Origin: Streptosporangiaceae bacterium
Lineage (GTDB): Bacteria; Actinomycetota; Actinomycetes; Streptosporangiales; Streptosporangiaceae
Direction: 5' to 3'
NCBI GenBank assembly: GCA_030045175.1
Contig: JASIBM010000177.1
Location: 1-31,256, forward strand
Length of the DNA: 31,256 nucleotides
Part shown: piece by piece, positions 22,523 to 31,256 of the stretch
Layout of the letters: each line of letters starts with the position of its first letter
How positions within the stretch are numbered: the stretch's first letter is position 1
The notes under the pieces: generated by a model
What the model was told of the DNA's origin: nothing
Databases searched by the model: none
The model's input: the letters and a program-made list of their open reading frames with translations, nothing else
Program-made: the position numbers and the translations under genes

Positions 22523-25500
22523 TCAGGCAGGCAGCGTGCTGGTCGAGACCAGGGTGCGGATCGCCCTGACGGCGACCGAGAGCGTGGACACCGTGAAGGC
22601 GTCGCTCTCCCAGATCTCCACCAAGGTCTGCGCGGCCCGGCCAACCGCCGCCTCGTTCCTCGCCACCCAGGAGGCGAGGCGCTCCTCGGGCAATCCGCCC
22701 TCGGTCACCGTGAGCACGTCCCTGGCCAGGGACGCGTGCGCGGTGTATAGGTCATCGCGCAGCGCGTTCCTGGCCATCGTGTTCCACCTGTCGTCCCTCG
22801 GCAGCGCGGTGATCCGGTCGCGGAGCCTGCTGATCTGGAGGCGGTCGGCCAGGTCGAAGTACACCTCGGCCGTCTCCTCGACCGGCCGGCCAGACTTGGC
22901 CGCGGTCTCGACGATGTCGAACGCGGAGTACGCGGGCACCATCGCGGCGATCCTGTCGGCCAGCTCGTCAGGGAATCCCCGGCTCACGAACGCCTCGCGG
23001 CGCTCCTCGAAGCCGGCCAGGTCCATCCCGGTCAGCAGCTTAGGCAAGCCCATGGCGACCGTCATCACGCCATCGGCGAAGAAGTCGATGGTCGCCTGGA
23101 TGTTGAACGGCGGCCGCCGGAAGTTCAGCAGCCACCTGGTGGCCCGCTCGGTCAGCTTGCGGCCTTCGAGCAGCGCCAGGGTCTGCGCGGAGGTCCCCAC
23201 GCGGCCGTCAAGCGACGCGAGCTGCTGCCAGAAGCCGGGCATGTCGAATACCTCGCGGGCGACCAGCCAGGCTTCGGTGATGTGCGGCACCGACGCGCCG
23301 GTCTCCTCGTTCAGCCGGAACGCAAACGTGATGCCTGATCTATCCACCATTTCGTTGATCACCATGGTGGTGATGATCTCCCGGTGCAGCCGGTGGCCGG
23401 TCATCCGCGGCGCGTACCTGGCCTGCAGCGCCGCAGGGAAGTAGTCGCTCAGCACCCGGCGCAGGTAAGGGTCATCGGGCACCTCCGAGCCGAGCACATC
23501 CTCCGCCGCCGCGATCTTCGTGTGCGCGAGCAGCACGGAGAACTCCGGCAGGGTCAGCCCGGCGTTGGTCGCGCGCCGCTCGGCGATGTCCTTGTCGGCT
23601 GGCAGGACGTCTAGCTGACGCCTGATCCGGCCCTCTCGCTCTAGCTTCCTGATGTACCTGGCGTGCACGTGCAGCATCTGCGCGGCCTGTGCCCGCGAGG
23701 CCGCGAGCGCCCTGTTCTGGTGGTAGTTGTGGGCGAGCACGAGCTTGCCGACCTCGACGGTCATCGTCTGGAGCAGCTCGTCGCGGCCCGCGACCGTCAG
23801 CTCGCCGTCCCTGACCACCTGATCGAGCAAGATCTTGATGTTGACCTCGTGGTCAGAGGTGTCCACGCCGGCGGAGTTGTCGATGAAGTCGGTGTTGACC
23901 AGGCCGCCGCCGAGCGCGTACTCGATCCTGGCCTCCTGGGTGAGGCCGAGGTTGCCGCCCTCGCCCACCACCTTGGCCCGAAGCTGCGTGGCGTTGATCC
24001 TTACCCCGTCGTTGGACCTGTCCCCGGCATCGGCGTGGGGCTGGAAGCTGGCCTTGACGTAGGTGCCGACGCCACCGTTCCAGAGCAGGTCGACGGGCGC
24101 GGCGAGGATCGCCGTGATGACCTGGTCGGGTGCCAGCGACGTCACGGATTCGTCGAGCCCGAGCGCGACCTGGCACTGCGGCGAGATCGGCACCGACTTC
24201 GCCGACCTCGGCCAGACGCCACCGCCCGCCGAGATCAAGCTGGTGTTGTAGTCCGCCCACGACGACCTCGGCAGCTGGAACAGGCGGCTCCGCTCGGCGA
24301 AGCTGGTCAGCGCGTCAGGGCTGGGGTCGATGAACACGTGCCGGTGGTCGAACGCGGCGACCAGCTTGATGTGCCTGGACAGCAACATCCCGTTGCCGAA
24401 CACGTCGCCCGACATGTCGCCGATCCCGGCGACGGTAAAGTCCTTCGCGTTGACGTCGAGGCCGCGGGTACGGAAGTGGAACGCGACGGACTCCCAGGCG
24501 CCGCGCGCGGTGATGCCCATCTTCTTGTGGTCGTAGCCGGCCGACCCGCCAGACGCGAACGCGTCGCCAAGCCAGAACCCCCGGCTCAGCGCGATCTCGT
24601 TGGCCGTGTCGGAGAACGTCGCCGTGCCCTTGTCGGCGGCCACCACCAGGTACGGGTCATCGCCATCGTGCCTGACTACCCGGTCAGGAGCGATGACCTG
24701 CCCGGTCACCAGGTTGTCCGTCACGTCGAGCATGGCGCTGATGAACATCCGGTAGCAGGCGAGCACCTCGGCCGCGTGCGCCTCGCGATCGGCCGGGTCG
24801 GGTAGCTGCTTGCACACGAAGCCGCCCTTGGCGCCGGACGGGACGATGACCGAGTTCTTGACCTCCTGCGCCTTGGCCAGCCCGAGTATCTCGGTGCGGA
24901 AGTCCTCGCGCCGGTCGGACCAGCGCAGCCCGCCGCGCGCGACTCCGGCGAACCGCAGGTGCACCCCTTCGAACCTGGGTGCGTACACGAACATCTCGAA
25001 CCTTGGCCGCGGCGCGGGCAGGTCGGGCACCTTGGCCGCGTTGAGCTTGAACACCAGGTACGGCGCCCGGTCGCGGTTCTCGGGGTAGGCACGGAAGTAG
25101 TTCGTCCGCATCGTCGCGACGATCAAGCCGAGGTACGCGCGAAGGATGCGGTCCTCGTCGAGGCTGGCCACATCATCGAGCCCGCCAGTGATCTCCTCGA
25201 TCAGCGCGTCGCTCAGCTCGTCGACCTCGCCGGCGCCGCGATCTGGGTCGAACCTGGACTCGAACAGCCGGATGAGCTGCCTGGTGATCACCTGATTCGA
25301 TCGCAGCACCTGCGCGATGTAGTCCTGGCTGAACGTAGTCCCCGCCTGCCTCAGGTACTTGGCGTAGGCGCGCAGGACCACCACCTGACGCCAGGTCAGG
25401 CCCGCGTCGAGCACGAGCGAGTTGAACGAGTCATCCTCGATCTCGCCACGCCACAGGGCCGTGAACGCTCCCTGGAGCTGGTCGGCCACCGATTCGAGCT

Positions 25501-27685
25501 CCACCGCCGCCTGACTGGGCCGGCCGCTCGGCCCGACGACCGTCGCGCTCTGCCTGCGCAGCCCGAAGTCGTAGATCCAGAACGCCCTGCCAACCCGGGG
25601 GACCGACCCCCCGGGCCCCCCCGCCGTGCCAACCCGGGGGGCCGATCCCCCCGAACCCCCCGCCGTGCCAACCCTGGGCGCCGGCCCCCCTGGCCGGCCC
25701 GCAGGGGCGTCGAACTGGTACGGGTGCTCGTCGACGACCTCGACGCCCATGTGCTGGAGCCGCGGCAGCACGTCGGTCAGCGTGATCGGCGAGCCGGTCT
25801 TGTGTATGGTCAGCCGCCAGACCCGCCGGATCGGCGCCACGTCCGCCGCGGCCGGGTCGAATTCGATCGGAACGCCACCGGCGTAGCCCGCCGACTCCCA
25901 CAGCTCGCACGACATGTCCTCGCCGGACTCGCGCATCTGCTTGATCTTGGCCAGGTCGGAGATCGCCGCCGAAGCTGGCACGTCCGCCTTGTAGGTGTCC
26001 GAGATCGAGCTGCCGAACTCGGCGACCAGCGCCCGCCCGGCTTCCTCGCCAAGCTGGCTGACGGCCTCGCGCACCAGGTCGTCGTCCCACGACCTGGCTG
26101 CGGCGGCTACCGCCTGCTCGAGAACGTCCCGGTCGGCATCGATGAGATCGTGCCCGCGCTCGGGCCTGATCACGATGTGCAGCTTGGCGATCGGGGTCTC
26201 GTCGATGACAGCGCTGTATTCGAGCTGCGTGCCCCCGAGCGCCTTGGTCAGCACCTCGGAGATGCCCAGCCTGACCTTGGTGTTGTACCGGTCCCTGGAC
26301 AGGTAGACCAGGCAGGAAACGTACCGGCCGAAGACGTCCTTGCGCAGGAAGAGCCTGGTTTGCATGCGCTCGCGCAGCTTGAGCACCTCGGTAGCGACGC
26401 TGGCGAGCTCGTCGACCGGCGTGGAGAACAGCTCCTCGCGCGGGTAGACCTCGAGGAACTCGGCCACGTCCCGGCCATCATGGCTGTCGGCGAGCACGCC
26501 TCCGGCCGAGAGCACCTCAGGCAGCTTGCGCCGCAAGATCGGGATCATGGTGATGCTCTCGGTGTAGGCCATGTGGTTGTACAAGCCGAGGAAGCGGTAC
26601 TCGCCGATTACCTTGCCGAGCGCCGACAGCTTCTTGACGCCCACGTAGTCCAGGTACGAGGGCCTGTGCACGGTCGCCCGCGAATTCGCCTTGGTGACGA
26701 TCAGCCTGTGGCGCGCGTCGGTCGCGAGCTTCCTGGCTTCGGCCGACAGCCCGCTGAGCGGCGTCGAGCCTGGCCGGTCGTGCCGCAAGATGCCAAGGCC
26801 GGTGCCAGGCACGCCGCGCAGTACCTGCTCGCCGTCCGCGCTGACGAGCGCGTACTCCCGGTAGCCGAGGAAGGTGAAGTGCCCGTCGACCAGCCAGCGC
26901 AGCAACTCCTCGATTTCCGACGGTGTCTCGGCTGGGCTGGCGGGCACGACCCACCCGGCCGAACGCGGGCCGCCGCCAGAGGTCGACCCGGACACCGCAT
27001 CCTCTTCCGAGTCGGGCTCGTTGCCGCCGCCGGGCGGCTCCCTGAGCTCCTCGGCCAGCCGCAGCGCCGCGGCGCGCATCTTCGGGTAGTCCTCGACGGC
27101 CAGCCGCACGTCACCGAGCGCCTGCTCAAGGTCGGCGGCGATCTCCTCGCCCTTGCCCTCGGCGAGCCTGATCACCTCGAGGTGCGACCACGACTCGGTG
27201 ATCTGGTCGGGCGCGCCTTGGCGGCCGGGTATGCGCGGCCGCTCCAGCGGTCGTACCCCCTCGACCGGATGCATCACCTCATGCAACGCGCCGGACAAGT
27301 CCCTGCGCACCAGCAGTTGCGGGTGGACCACCAGGTCGGCGCTGATGCCGTGGCTGGCCAGCGTCATCGTCATCGTGTCCACAAGGAACGGCATGTCGTC
27401 GGTCACCACGTCGATCACGTCGTGACCGGCCAGCAACGCCGTGTTGTCGCCCGGCCTGACCCGCACAAGCGCCCGGCCCTGGGGCCGGCTGGCGGCCATC
27501 CGCGCCTGCTCGGCCGCCGTCGACCCGACTCGGGAGGCACCGGCGCTGATCAGGTCGGCCGTGTCCACGTGCCGGTAGTAAGCGCGCAGGTAGTTGAGCT
27601 TATGACCAACGCTCACGTCAGGCCCGATCCGGGTCGCCGCCTCGGCGAGCAGCGACTGCCTGGCCGCGCCCTGATTCTCCGACAT
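22523..27685 (-). CDS. gdh: Large NAD-specific glutamate dehydrogenase (bacterial GDH ~180 kDa class)
   Basis: 1720 residues. Converts glutamate to 2-oxoglutarate and ammonium with NAD. The long N-terminal regulatory part (about 1-800) is characteristic of the large bacterial class. The catalytic part contains GGLRWSDRREDFRTEILGLAKAQEVKNSVIVPSGAKGGFVCK (around residue 950) with the catalytic lysine region, then GYDHKKMGITARGAWESV and the nucleotide-binding stretch VAGIGDMSGDVFGNGMLLS, plus DLLWNGGVGTYVKAS. It is somewhat longer than family members I recall at about 1650, partly because of a repeat insertion (residues about 661-700). The ATG has an AAGGAG ribosome site eight bases before it. 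It follows kynA by 18 bases and completes an amino-acid catabolic operon. Confidence 0.96.
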   Translation of the reverse strand: MSENQGAARQSLLAEAATRIGPDVSVGHKLNYLRAYYRHVDTADLISAGASRVGSTAAEQARMAASRPQGRALVRVRPGDNTALLAGHDVIDVVTDDMPFLVDTMTMTLASHGISADLVVHPQLLVRRDLSGALHEVMHPVEGVRPLERPRIPGRQGAPDQITESWSHLEVIRLAEGKGEEIAADLEQALGDVRLAVEDYPKMRAAALRLAEELREPPGGGNEPDSEEDAVSGSTSGGGPRSAGWVVPASPAETPSEIEELLRWLVDGHFTFLGYREYALVSADGEQVLRGVPGTGLGILRHDRPGSTPLSGLSAEARKLATDARHRLIVTKANSRATVHRPSYLDYVGVKKLSALGKVIGEYRFLGLYNHMAYTESITMIPILRRKLPEVLSAGGVLADSHDGRDVAEFLEVYPREELFSTPVDELASVATEVLKLRERMQTRLFLRKDVFGRYVSCLVYLSRDRYNTKVRLGISEVLTKALGGTQLEYSAVIDETPIAKLHIVIRPERGHDLIDADRDVLEQAVAAAARSWDDDLVREAVSQLGEEAGRALVAEFGSSISDTYKADVPASAAISDLAKIKQMRESGEDMSCELWESAGYAGGVPIEFDPAAADVAPIRRVWRLTIHKTGSPITLTDVLPRLQHMGVEVVDEHPYQFDAPAGRPGGPAPRVGTAGGSGGSAPRVGTAGGPGGSVPRVGRAFWIYDFGLRRQSATVVGPSGRPSQAAVELESVADQLQGAFTALWRGEIEDDSFNSLVLDAGLTWRQVVVLRAYAKYLRQAGTTFSQDYIAQVLRSNQVITRQLIRLFESRFDPDRGAGEVDELSDALIEEITGGLDDVASLDEDRILRAYLGLIVATMRTNYFRAYPENRDRAPYLVFKLNAAKVPDLPAPRPRFEMFVYAPRFEGVHLRFAGVARGGLRWSDRREDFRTEILGLAKAQEVKNSVIVPSGAKGGFVCKQLPDPADREAHAAEVLACYRMFISAMLDVTDNLVTGQVIAPDRVVRHDGDDPYLVVAADKGTATFSDTANEIALSRGFWLGDAFASGGSAGYDHKKMGITARGAWESVAFHFRTRGLDVNAKDFTVAGIGDMSGDVFGNGMLLSRHIKLVAAFDHRHVFIDPSPDALTSFAERSRLFQLPRSSWADYNTSLISAGGGVWPRSAKSVPISPQCQVALGLDESVTSLAPDQVITAILAAPVDLLWNGGVGTYVKASFQPHADAGDRSNDGVRINATQLRAKVVGEGGNLGLTQEARIEYALGGGLVNTDFIDNSAGVDTSDHEVNIKILLDQVVRDGELTVAGRDELLQTMTVEVGKLVLAHNYHQNRALAASRAQAAQMLHVHARYIRKLEREGRIRRQLDVLPADKDIAERRATNAGLTLPEFSVLLAHTKIAAAEDVLGSEVPDDPYLRRVLSDYFPAALQARYAPRMTGHRLHREIITTMVINEMVDRSGITFAFRLNEETGASVPHITEAWLVAREVFDMPGFWQQLASLDGRVGTSAQTLALLEGRKLTERATRWLLNFRRPPFNIQATIDFFADGVMTVAMGLPKLLTGMDLAGFEERREAFVSRGFPDELADRIAAMVPAYSAFDIVETAAKSGRPVEETAEVYFDLADRLQISRLRDRITALPRDDRWNTMARNALRDDLYTAHASLARDVLTVTEGGLPEERLASWVARNEAAVGRAAQTLVEIWESDAFTVSTLSVAVRAIRTLVSTSTLPA
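25588..25711. repeat. 39-bp GC-rich palindromic repeat, three copies in frame in gdh
   Basis: Copies begin at 25588, 25627 and 25666, each starting TGCCAACCC and containing a palindrome of the form CC(G)GGGG...CCCCC(G)G. On the coding strand they encode 13-residue units with PRVGTAGG and GGS. The third copy has diverged. A related hairpin lies at 14284-14303 and another at 30609-30627. Confidence 0.9.
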
Positions 27686-27703
27686 GTGTCTGCTCCTTGC
27701 GCC

Positions 27704-28498
27704 CTAGAGCTTGTCCCGAAGTTCCCAAAGCAATGGGTAATAACGCAATGGCACCCGACGATGCAGGTACGGCGCCCCGGTCGAGCCACCCGTGCCCGAC
27801 TTCGTGCCGATCTGGCGCTCGACCATCTGCACGTGCCTGGCCCGCCACAGCGCCGCGACCTCGTCGTGCGTGAGCAGGCTCTCGGCAAGCTCCCAGAGGT
27901 CGTCGTGGCCTGCCCGGTCCCTGGCGATGATCTGCAACGACTCCCTGATGTCCGCCTCGCAGCCGGTGGCCAGGCCGCGGCGGCGCAGCAAGCCAAGGTA
28001 AGAATCCCAGAGCGAGGGCTCGGCCATGCGGCGGGTCAACCGCTCGCGCTCGGACCCGGTCAGCCCGCGGAACCGCGCTATGAACCGCTCATCCTTGGCC
28101 CCGGACAAGAACTCTAGCTCCCTGAACTGCACCGATTGCAAGCCGCTCGCAGGCGCGAGCGCGGCGCGGAACTCAAGGAAGTCCTGCGGCGTCATGGTCT
28201 CGATCACGTCGACCTGGCTGACGAGCAACCGCTCGATCACGTGCGCGCGCGCCATCAGGTGCTTGGCCAGCCACGTCTGGTCGCCGTCCATCGCGTCGCG
28301 CGCGGCGATGAGCTCGTGCAGAAGCTGCTTGAACCACAGCTCGTAAACCTGATGCACGGTGATGAACAACAGCTCGTCGTGGGCCGGGGGATCGACCAGG
28401 GGCACCTGCTGAGCCAGCAACTCGGGCAGGCGCAGGTACGTGCCGTAGGTCAGCCGCCCGCCTTCTTCACCGAAGTTACGCCCCGTGTGCGCTGACAC
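27704..28498 (-). CDS. kynA: Tryptophan 2,3-dioxygenase
   Basis: 264 residues. Heme enzyme that opens the indole ring of L-tryptophan to N-formylkynurenine, the first step of the kynurenine route. H222 in RHVQMVERQIG is the expected axial heme ligand and H49 in FITVHQVYELWFKQ the active-site histidine. GTKSGTGGSTG follows. Substrate-side stretches LTYGTYL and DPPAHDELLF are present. Length matches bacterial enzymes (about 260-285). The GTG start lies six bases after the aacS stop, so it is translationally coupled, and the gdh ATG is 18 bases downstream. No kynurenine formamidase or kynureninase is in the window. Confidence 0.95.
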   Translation of the reverse strand: MSAHTGRNFGEEGGRLTYGTYLRLPELLAQQVPLVDPPAHDELLFITVHQVYELWFKQLLHELIAARDAMDGDQTWLAKHLMARAHVIERLLVSQVDVIETMTPQDFLEFRAALAPASGLQSVQFRELEFLSGAKDERFIARFRGLTGSERERLTRRMAEPSLWDSYLGLLRRRGLATGCEADIRESLQIIARDRAGHDDLWELAESLLTHDEVAALWRARHVQMVERQIGTKSGTGGSTGAPYLHRRVPLRYYPLLWELRDKL

Positions 28499-28504
28499 CG
28501 CGCT

Positions 28505-30553
28505 TCAGCCCCCCTGCACGAAGTACCCGAGCACCTCGGGATTGGCCAGCGAATCTGGGTCGGCCGCCGCGCTGACCGGCGTGCCGGTGAGGATCTTGCG
28601 CACCGGGATCTCGAGCTTCTTCCCCGACAGCGTCTTCGGCACGGCGGGCACCTGGTGGATCTCGTCGGGCACGTGCCGCGGCGAGAGCGCCTCGCGCAGC
28701 CGCCCGCGGATCTTCGCCCGCAGCTCGTCATCGAGGCTCAGCCCCGGCGCCAGCACCAGGTAAAGCATCAGACGGCCGTCAGCGCCTATACCGCCCGTGT
28801 CGATGATCAGGCTGTCGGTCACCTCGGGCAGCTCCTCCACTACCCGGTAAAACTCAGAGGTCCCCATCCGCACGCCGCCCCGGTTCAAGGTCGCGTCGGA
28901 TCGCCCGTAGATGACGCAGCCGCCGTCTGGCAGGATCATGATCCAGTCGCCATGCCGCCACACGCCGGGGAACTCAGCGAAGTAGCTCGCCCGGTACCGC
29001 TGCTTATCCTCATCACCCCAGAAGCCGACCGGCATGGACGGCATCGGCCGGGTCAGCACGAGCTCGCCCACCTCGCCGATCACCGGCTTGCCCGCCTCGC
29101 TGAACGCCTCGACCTTGGCCCCGAGGCAAGGCCCGGCGATGATGCCCCGCCGGACCGGCAGCAGCGGGCAAGGGCCGACGAATCCGGTGCATACGTCCGT
29201 TCCGCCGGAAAATGACCCCAGCGTCAAACCCGAGGGCTCTGTGATCGTGGCGACCGCGTCGTAGACCCAGTCGAACGCCTCAGGCGGCAGCGGTGAGCCG
29301 GTCGATCCGATCCCGCGCAGCCTGGACAGGTCGTGCTCGGCGCCAGGGCGCAGGCCGGCCTTCATGCAGGCGACCAGGTACGGCGCCCCGACGCCGAAGT
29401 ACGTGACGCCGGCCTGGGCGGCGAGCCGCCAGAGCGCGTCGGTCCCCTGATGGGTGGCGCTGCCGTCGTAGCAGACCACGCTCACACCCGCCAGCAGCCC
29501 GCCTACCAGGTAGTTCCACATCATCCAGCCGGTCGTGGTGTGCCAGAAGAACACGTCACCTGGACCGAGGTCCTGGTGCAGGCAGATCGCCTTGAGGTGC
29601 TCGAGCACGATCCCGCCGTGCCCGTGCACTATCGGCTTCGGCAGGCCGGTCGTACCTGACGAGTAGAGCACCCAGAGCGGGTGCTCGAACGGCACGTCGT
29701 CGTATTCGAGGCTTCCGGCGTCCTCCTCGTCCGCGGGGTCATCCCAGGCAACGGCGGGCACCGGCAGGCCGAAGTGCCCGCCAATGGCGCCGATGTAGTC
29801 CACCGTGATGACGCTGCGCAGGCCAGGCAGCGCGGCGGCGATGGTCGCGACCTCTGGCCGCCGGTCGAACGTCTTCCCGCCATAGACGTAGCCGTCGACG
29901 GCGATCAGCACCTTCGGCGACACCTGGGTGAACCTGTCGATCACGGCAGGAGCGCCGAAGTCCGGTGAGCACGAGGTCCAGATCGCGCCGAGGCTGGCGG
30001 TCGCCAGCAGGCCGATCAGCGCCTGCGGCGAGTTGGGGAGGTAGGCAGCGACCCGGTCGCCGCGGCCAACCCCGAGCCCGGCGAGCACGGCCCGGACCTT
30101 CGCTACCTGCCGCTCGAGCTCGCCATAGCTCAGGCGGCCGCTGTGCCCAGCCTCGGACAGGTAGATCACGGCCGTCCGGCTCGGGTCGGTTCGCGCCGTT
30201 CGCAGCGCGTTGCGCGCGTAGTTCATGGTCGTGCCTGCGAACCAGTTCACCTCCGGCATCGGACCGCCGGTGAGCACCGCGTCGCCGGCCCGCGAGCCGA
30301 GCACATCGAAGTAGTCCCAGATCGAGGTCCAGAAGTCAGCCGTCTGGGTAACCGACCACCGCCACAGCTGGTCGTAGCCGTCGACCACGACGCCGCTGTG
30401 ATCGCCGATCCAGCGCGCGTAGTCGGAGATCCTGGCGCGCTCGATCGCGTCCGGGCTCGGCACCTGAAGGATCGCGCCATACCCGCGCCCCGCGGCGGAA
30501 TCTTGCGCCTGCTGCATCGAGCGTTCCGCCCCCTTATGAACCTTGGACAGCAT
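28505..30553 (-). CDS. aacS: Acetoacetyl-CoA synthetase (acetoacetate-CoA ligase)
   Basis: 682 residues. Activates acetoacetate with ATP and CoA. Adenylate-forming motifs: LYSSGTTGLPKPI (296-308), GSFSGGTDVCTGFVG, YGRSDATLNRGGVRMG, and the C-terminal catalytic lysine in PKTLSGKK (K645). WFAGTTMNYARNAL and VSPKVLIAVDGYVYGGK are typical of the acetoacetate enzymes rather than acetyl-CoA synthetases. Start at ATG 30553; an in-frame ATG at 30517 with a weak upstream GGGGCGG is the alternative. First gene of the aacS-kynA-gdh operon, with a promoter at about 30579-30606. Family is firm; substrate is the standard one for the subfamily. Confidence 0.93.
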   Translation of the reverse strand: MLSKVHKGAERSMQQAQDSAAGRGYGAILQVPSPDAIERARISDYARWIGDHSGVVVDGYDQLWRWSVTQTADFWTSIWDYFDVLGSRAGDAVLTGGPMPEVNWFAGTTMNYARNALRTARTDPSRTAVIYLSEAGHSGRLSYGELERQVAKVRAVLAGLGVGRGDRVAAYLPNSPQALIGLLATASLGAIWTSCSPDFGAPAVIDRFTQVSPKVLIAVDGYVYGGKTFDRRPEVATIAAALPGLRSVITVDYIGAIGGHFGLPVPAVAWDDPADEEDAGSLEYDDVPFEHPLWVLYSSGTTGLPKPIVHGHGGIVLEHLKAICLHQDLGPGDVFFWHTTTGWMMWNYLVGGLLAGVSVVCYDGSATHQGTDALWRLAAQAGVTYFGVGAPYLVACMKAGLRPGAEHDLSRLRGIGSTGSPLPPEAFDWVYDAVATITEPSGLTLGSFSGGTDVCTGFVGPCPLLPVRRGIIAGPCLGAKVEAFSEAGKPVIGEVGELVLTRPMPSMPVGFWGDEDKQRYRASYFAEFPGVWRHGDWIMILPDGGCVIYGRSDATLNRGGVRMGTSEFYRVVEELPEVTDSLIIDTGGIGADGRLMLYLVLAPGLSLDDELRAKIRGRLREALSPRHVPDEIHQVPAVPKTLSGKKLEIPVRKILTGTPVSAAADPDSLANPEVLGYFVQGG

Positions 30554-30578
30554 CGTCGGGTCGTCGTTGACCTGACTT

Positions 30579-30606
30579 TTTATACCAGTATGAGCTTTTC
30601 GGCTAA
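30579..30606 (-). promoter_or_regulatory. Promoter of the aacS-kynA-gdh operon with a palindromic operator candidate
   Basis: TATAAA (30584-30579) with TTAGCC (30606-30601) at 16 bases. The palindrome ATAC-CA-GTAT (30582-30591) overlaps the -10 and resembles operators of dimeric repressors. Transcription would start near 30572. Confidence 0.5.
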
Positions 30607-30608
30607 CG

Positions 30609-30627
30609 CCGGGCGGTCGCCCCCCGG
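30609..30627. repeat. REP-like GC palindrome
   Basis: Arms 30609-30616 and 30620-30627 (eight pairs, one mismatch) with loop TCG; same style as the palindromes at 14284-14303 and inside gdh. Confidence 0.55.
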
Positions 30628-30643
30628 GACGGTCTGCCGGAAT

Positions 30644-30865
30644 TCAGCCGACCCGCCGATCATCCCGCTGATAACGGCGTAGCGCCACTACCGCCCAGAT
30701 CGCCTCCACCGCACCGAACGGCCACGCACCGGACAAGAAGCCGTAGCTGCTTGCGAGCGCGCACCCGATGGCGAAGGCGAGCACGTAGCGCCGATGCCTG
30801 CGTTCCAGCGCGTACATGGCCATCATGAACGCCAAGGCGAGCACACCATACAGGGTCAGGCCCAT
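30644..30865 (-). CDS. Small integral membrane protein
   Basis: 73 residues, two to three hydrophobic segments (about 3-20, 27-43, 48-63) with basic loops ERRHRRY and RRYQRDDRR. Start ATG at 30865 is supported by a perfect GGAGGTGA eight bases upstream; the GTG at 30877 overlaps that ribosome site. Between the HAD gene and aacS on the same strand. No recognisable family or function. Confidence 0.65.
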   Translation of the reverse strand: MGLTLYGVLALAFMMAMYALERRHRRYVLAFAIGCALASSYGFLSGAWPFGAVEAIWAVVALRRYQRDDRRVG

Positions 30866-30893
30866 CTTCCCGCTCACCTCCGGGGCGCTTTAG

Positions 30894-30943
30894 GGCGCCG
30901 CCTTCCCTCGTCGCAAACACCGCTCCTCAGTCCAGGCGGCGCC
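30894..30943 (-). terminator. Possible hairpin terminator after the HAD gene
   Basis: Perfect 10-bp arms (30894-30903 and 30934-30943) with a 30-base loop in the 154-base gap between the HAD gene and the small membrane protein. It lacks a T-run, and the rest of that gap shows no other feature. Confidence 0.3.
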
Positions 30944-31019
30944 GCGCCCCTGCGGCTCGCTCGCGCGCTCTCGCCTCCGGCTCCGCCTTTGGCTCGATCG
31001 CGCAGGTCTTCCCGCTTGC

Positions 31020-31256
31020 TTACCTGTTGACGGCGGCGACGACCCGGCCGGTGTCGACTAGGTCGTGGAGCACGGGATCGGCGCCGGCCTGGATCAGCTC
31101 GCTGACCGTCGACCGGCCGCTCGCGACGCCGATGCACCGCACGCCGCCGACCTTCGCCGCCGCGACGTCCCTGACGGAGTCGGCCACGTAGACCGAGTCG
31201 CTCGGGGCGAGCTGCACGCCGTACTTCTCCGAAGCCAGCGCCAGGGATCGCACGAT
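31020..31256 (-). CDS. HAD-superfamily hydrolase, N-terminal part outside the window
   Basis: The C-terminal 78 residues of a haloacid-dehalogenase-type phosphatase. VYVADSVRDVAAAKVGGVRCIGVASG matches motif IV of phosphoglycolate-phosphatase-like enzymes (DSxxDxxAAxxxGVxxIGV), with the Mg-binding Asp pair. The frame is open to the right edge (31254-31256), so the start, motif I (DxDxT) and lid domain lie beyond. Substrate cannot be told. Confidence 0.85.
   Translation of the reverse strand: MVRSLALASEKYGVQLAPSDSVYVADSVRDVAAAKVGGVRCIGVASGRSTVSELIQAGADPVLHDLVDTGRVVAAVNR

Noticed and set aside
24959..28117. Plus-strand open frame of 1052 codons opposite gdh/kynA
   Set aside because: Antisense reading of two enzymes with confirmed motifs; long antisense frames are expected at this GC content.

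Overview
The window looks like a chromosomal segment of a GC-rich actinomycete. Nearly every gene has strongly G/C-biased third positions, many starts are GTG, several promoters appear to drive leaderless mRNAs, and the block prfB - ftsE - ftsX - smpB - ssrA (tmRNA) is a familiar actinobacterial arrangement. I cannot name the genus from sequence alone; a Streptosporangiales-like or related filamentous actinomycete is a guess.

Layout, left to right. (1) 1-2778, minus strand: an RNA-repair cassette. hen1 (3'-terminal RNA ribose 2'-O-methyltransferase) is followed with a 4-base overlap by pnkp (kinase-phosphatase-ligase), which runs off the left edge. (2) 2831-4465, minus: a protein O-mannosyltransferase. 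(3) 4615-8906, plus: a translationally coupled five-gene operon of ECF sigma factor, membrane protein (possible anti-sigma), ABC ATPase, ABC permease with a large C-terminal domain, and a second membrane protein. (4) 8924-12908: a palindromic promoter region, a CHAT-protease/TPR protein (plus), a convergent AAA_14/DUF4143 ATPase (minus) with a repeat-rich promoter, and a DUF998-like membrane protein (minus). (5) 12975-13997, plus: a MarR-type regulator divergent from the DUF998 gene, and a VOC-fold protein. (6) 14365-21289, mostly minus: the translation-rescue and division block, comprising prfB (RF2), ftsE, ftsX, smpB, a penicillin-binding-protein-like gene whose three catalytic motifs are all lost, a structured intergenic region, and tmRNA. 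A tiny zinc-ribbon membrane protein lies on the plus strand between ftsE and prfB. (7) 21420-22451, plus: a lipoprotein. (8) 22523-30553, minus: a three-gene operon of acetoacetyl-CoA synthetase, tryptophan 2,3-dioxygenase and the large NAD-dependent glutamate dehydrogenase. (9) 30644-31256, minus: a small membrane protein and the C-terminal part of a HAD phosphatase cut by the right edge.

Themes. Two independent systems deal with damage to translation: Pnkp/Hen1 seals and marks RNAs cut by ribotoxins, and tmRNA/SmpB rescues stalled ribosomes. RF2 in the same block carries SKY where the stop-codon-reading tripeptide SPF is expected. The most unusual items are the pseudo-transpeptidase between smpB and ssrA, the multi-hairpin segment upstream of ssrA, the tmRNA gene without an encoded CCA, the CHAT-TPR gene with near-identical DNA repeats behind a palindromic promoter, and a 39-bp REP-like palindromic repeat inserted in frame in the glutamate dehydrogenase.
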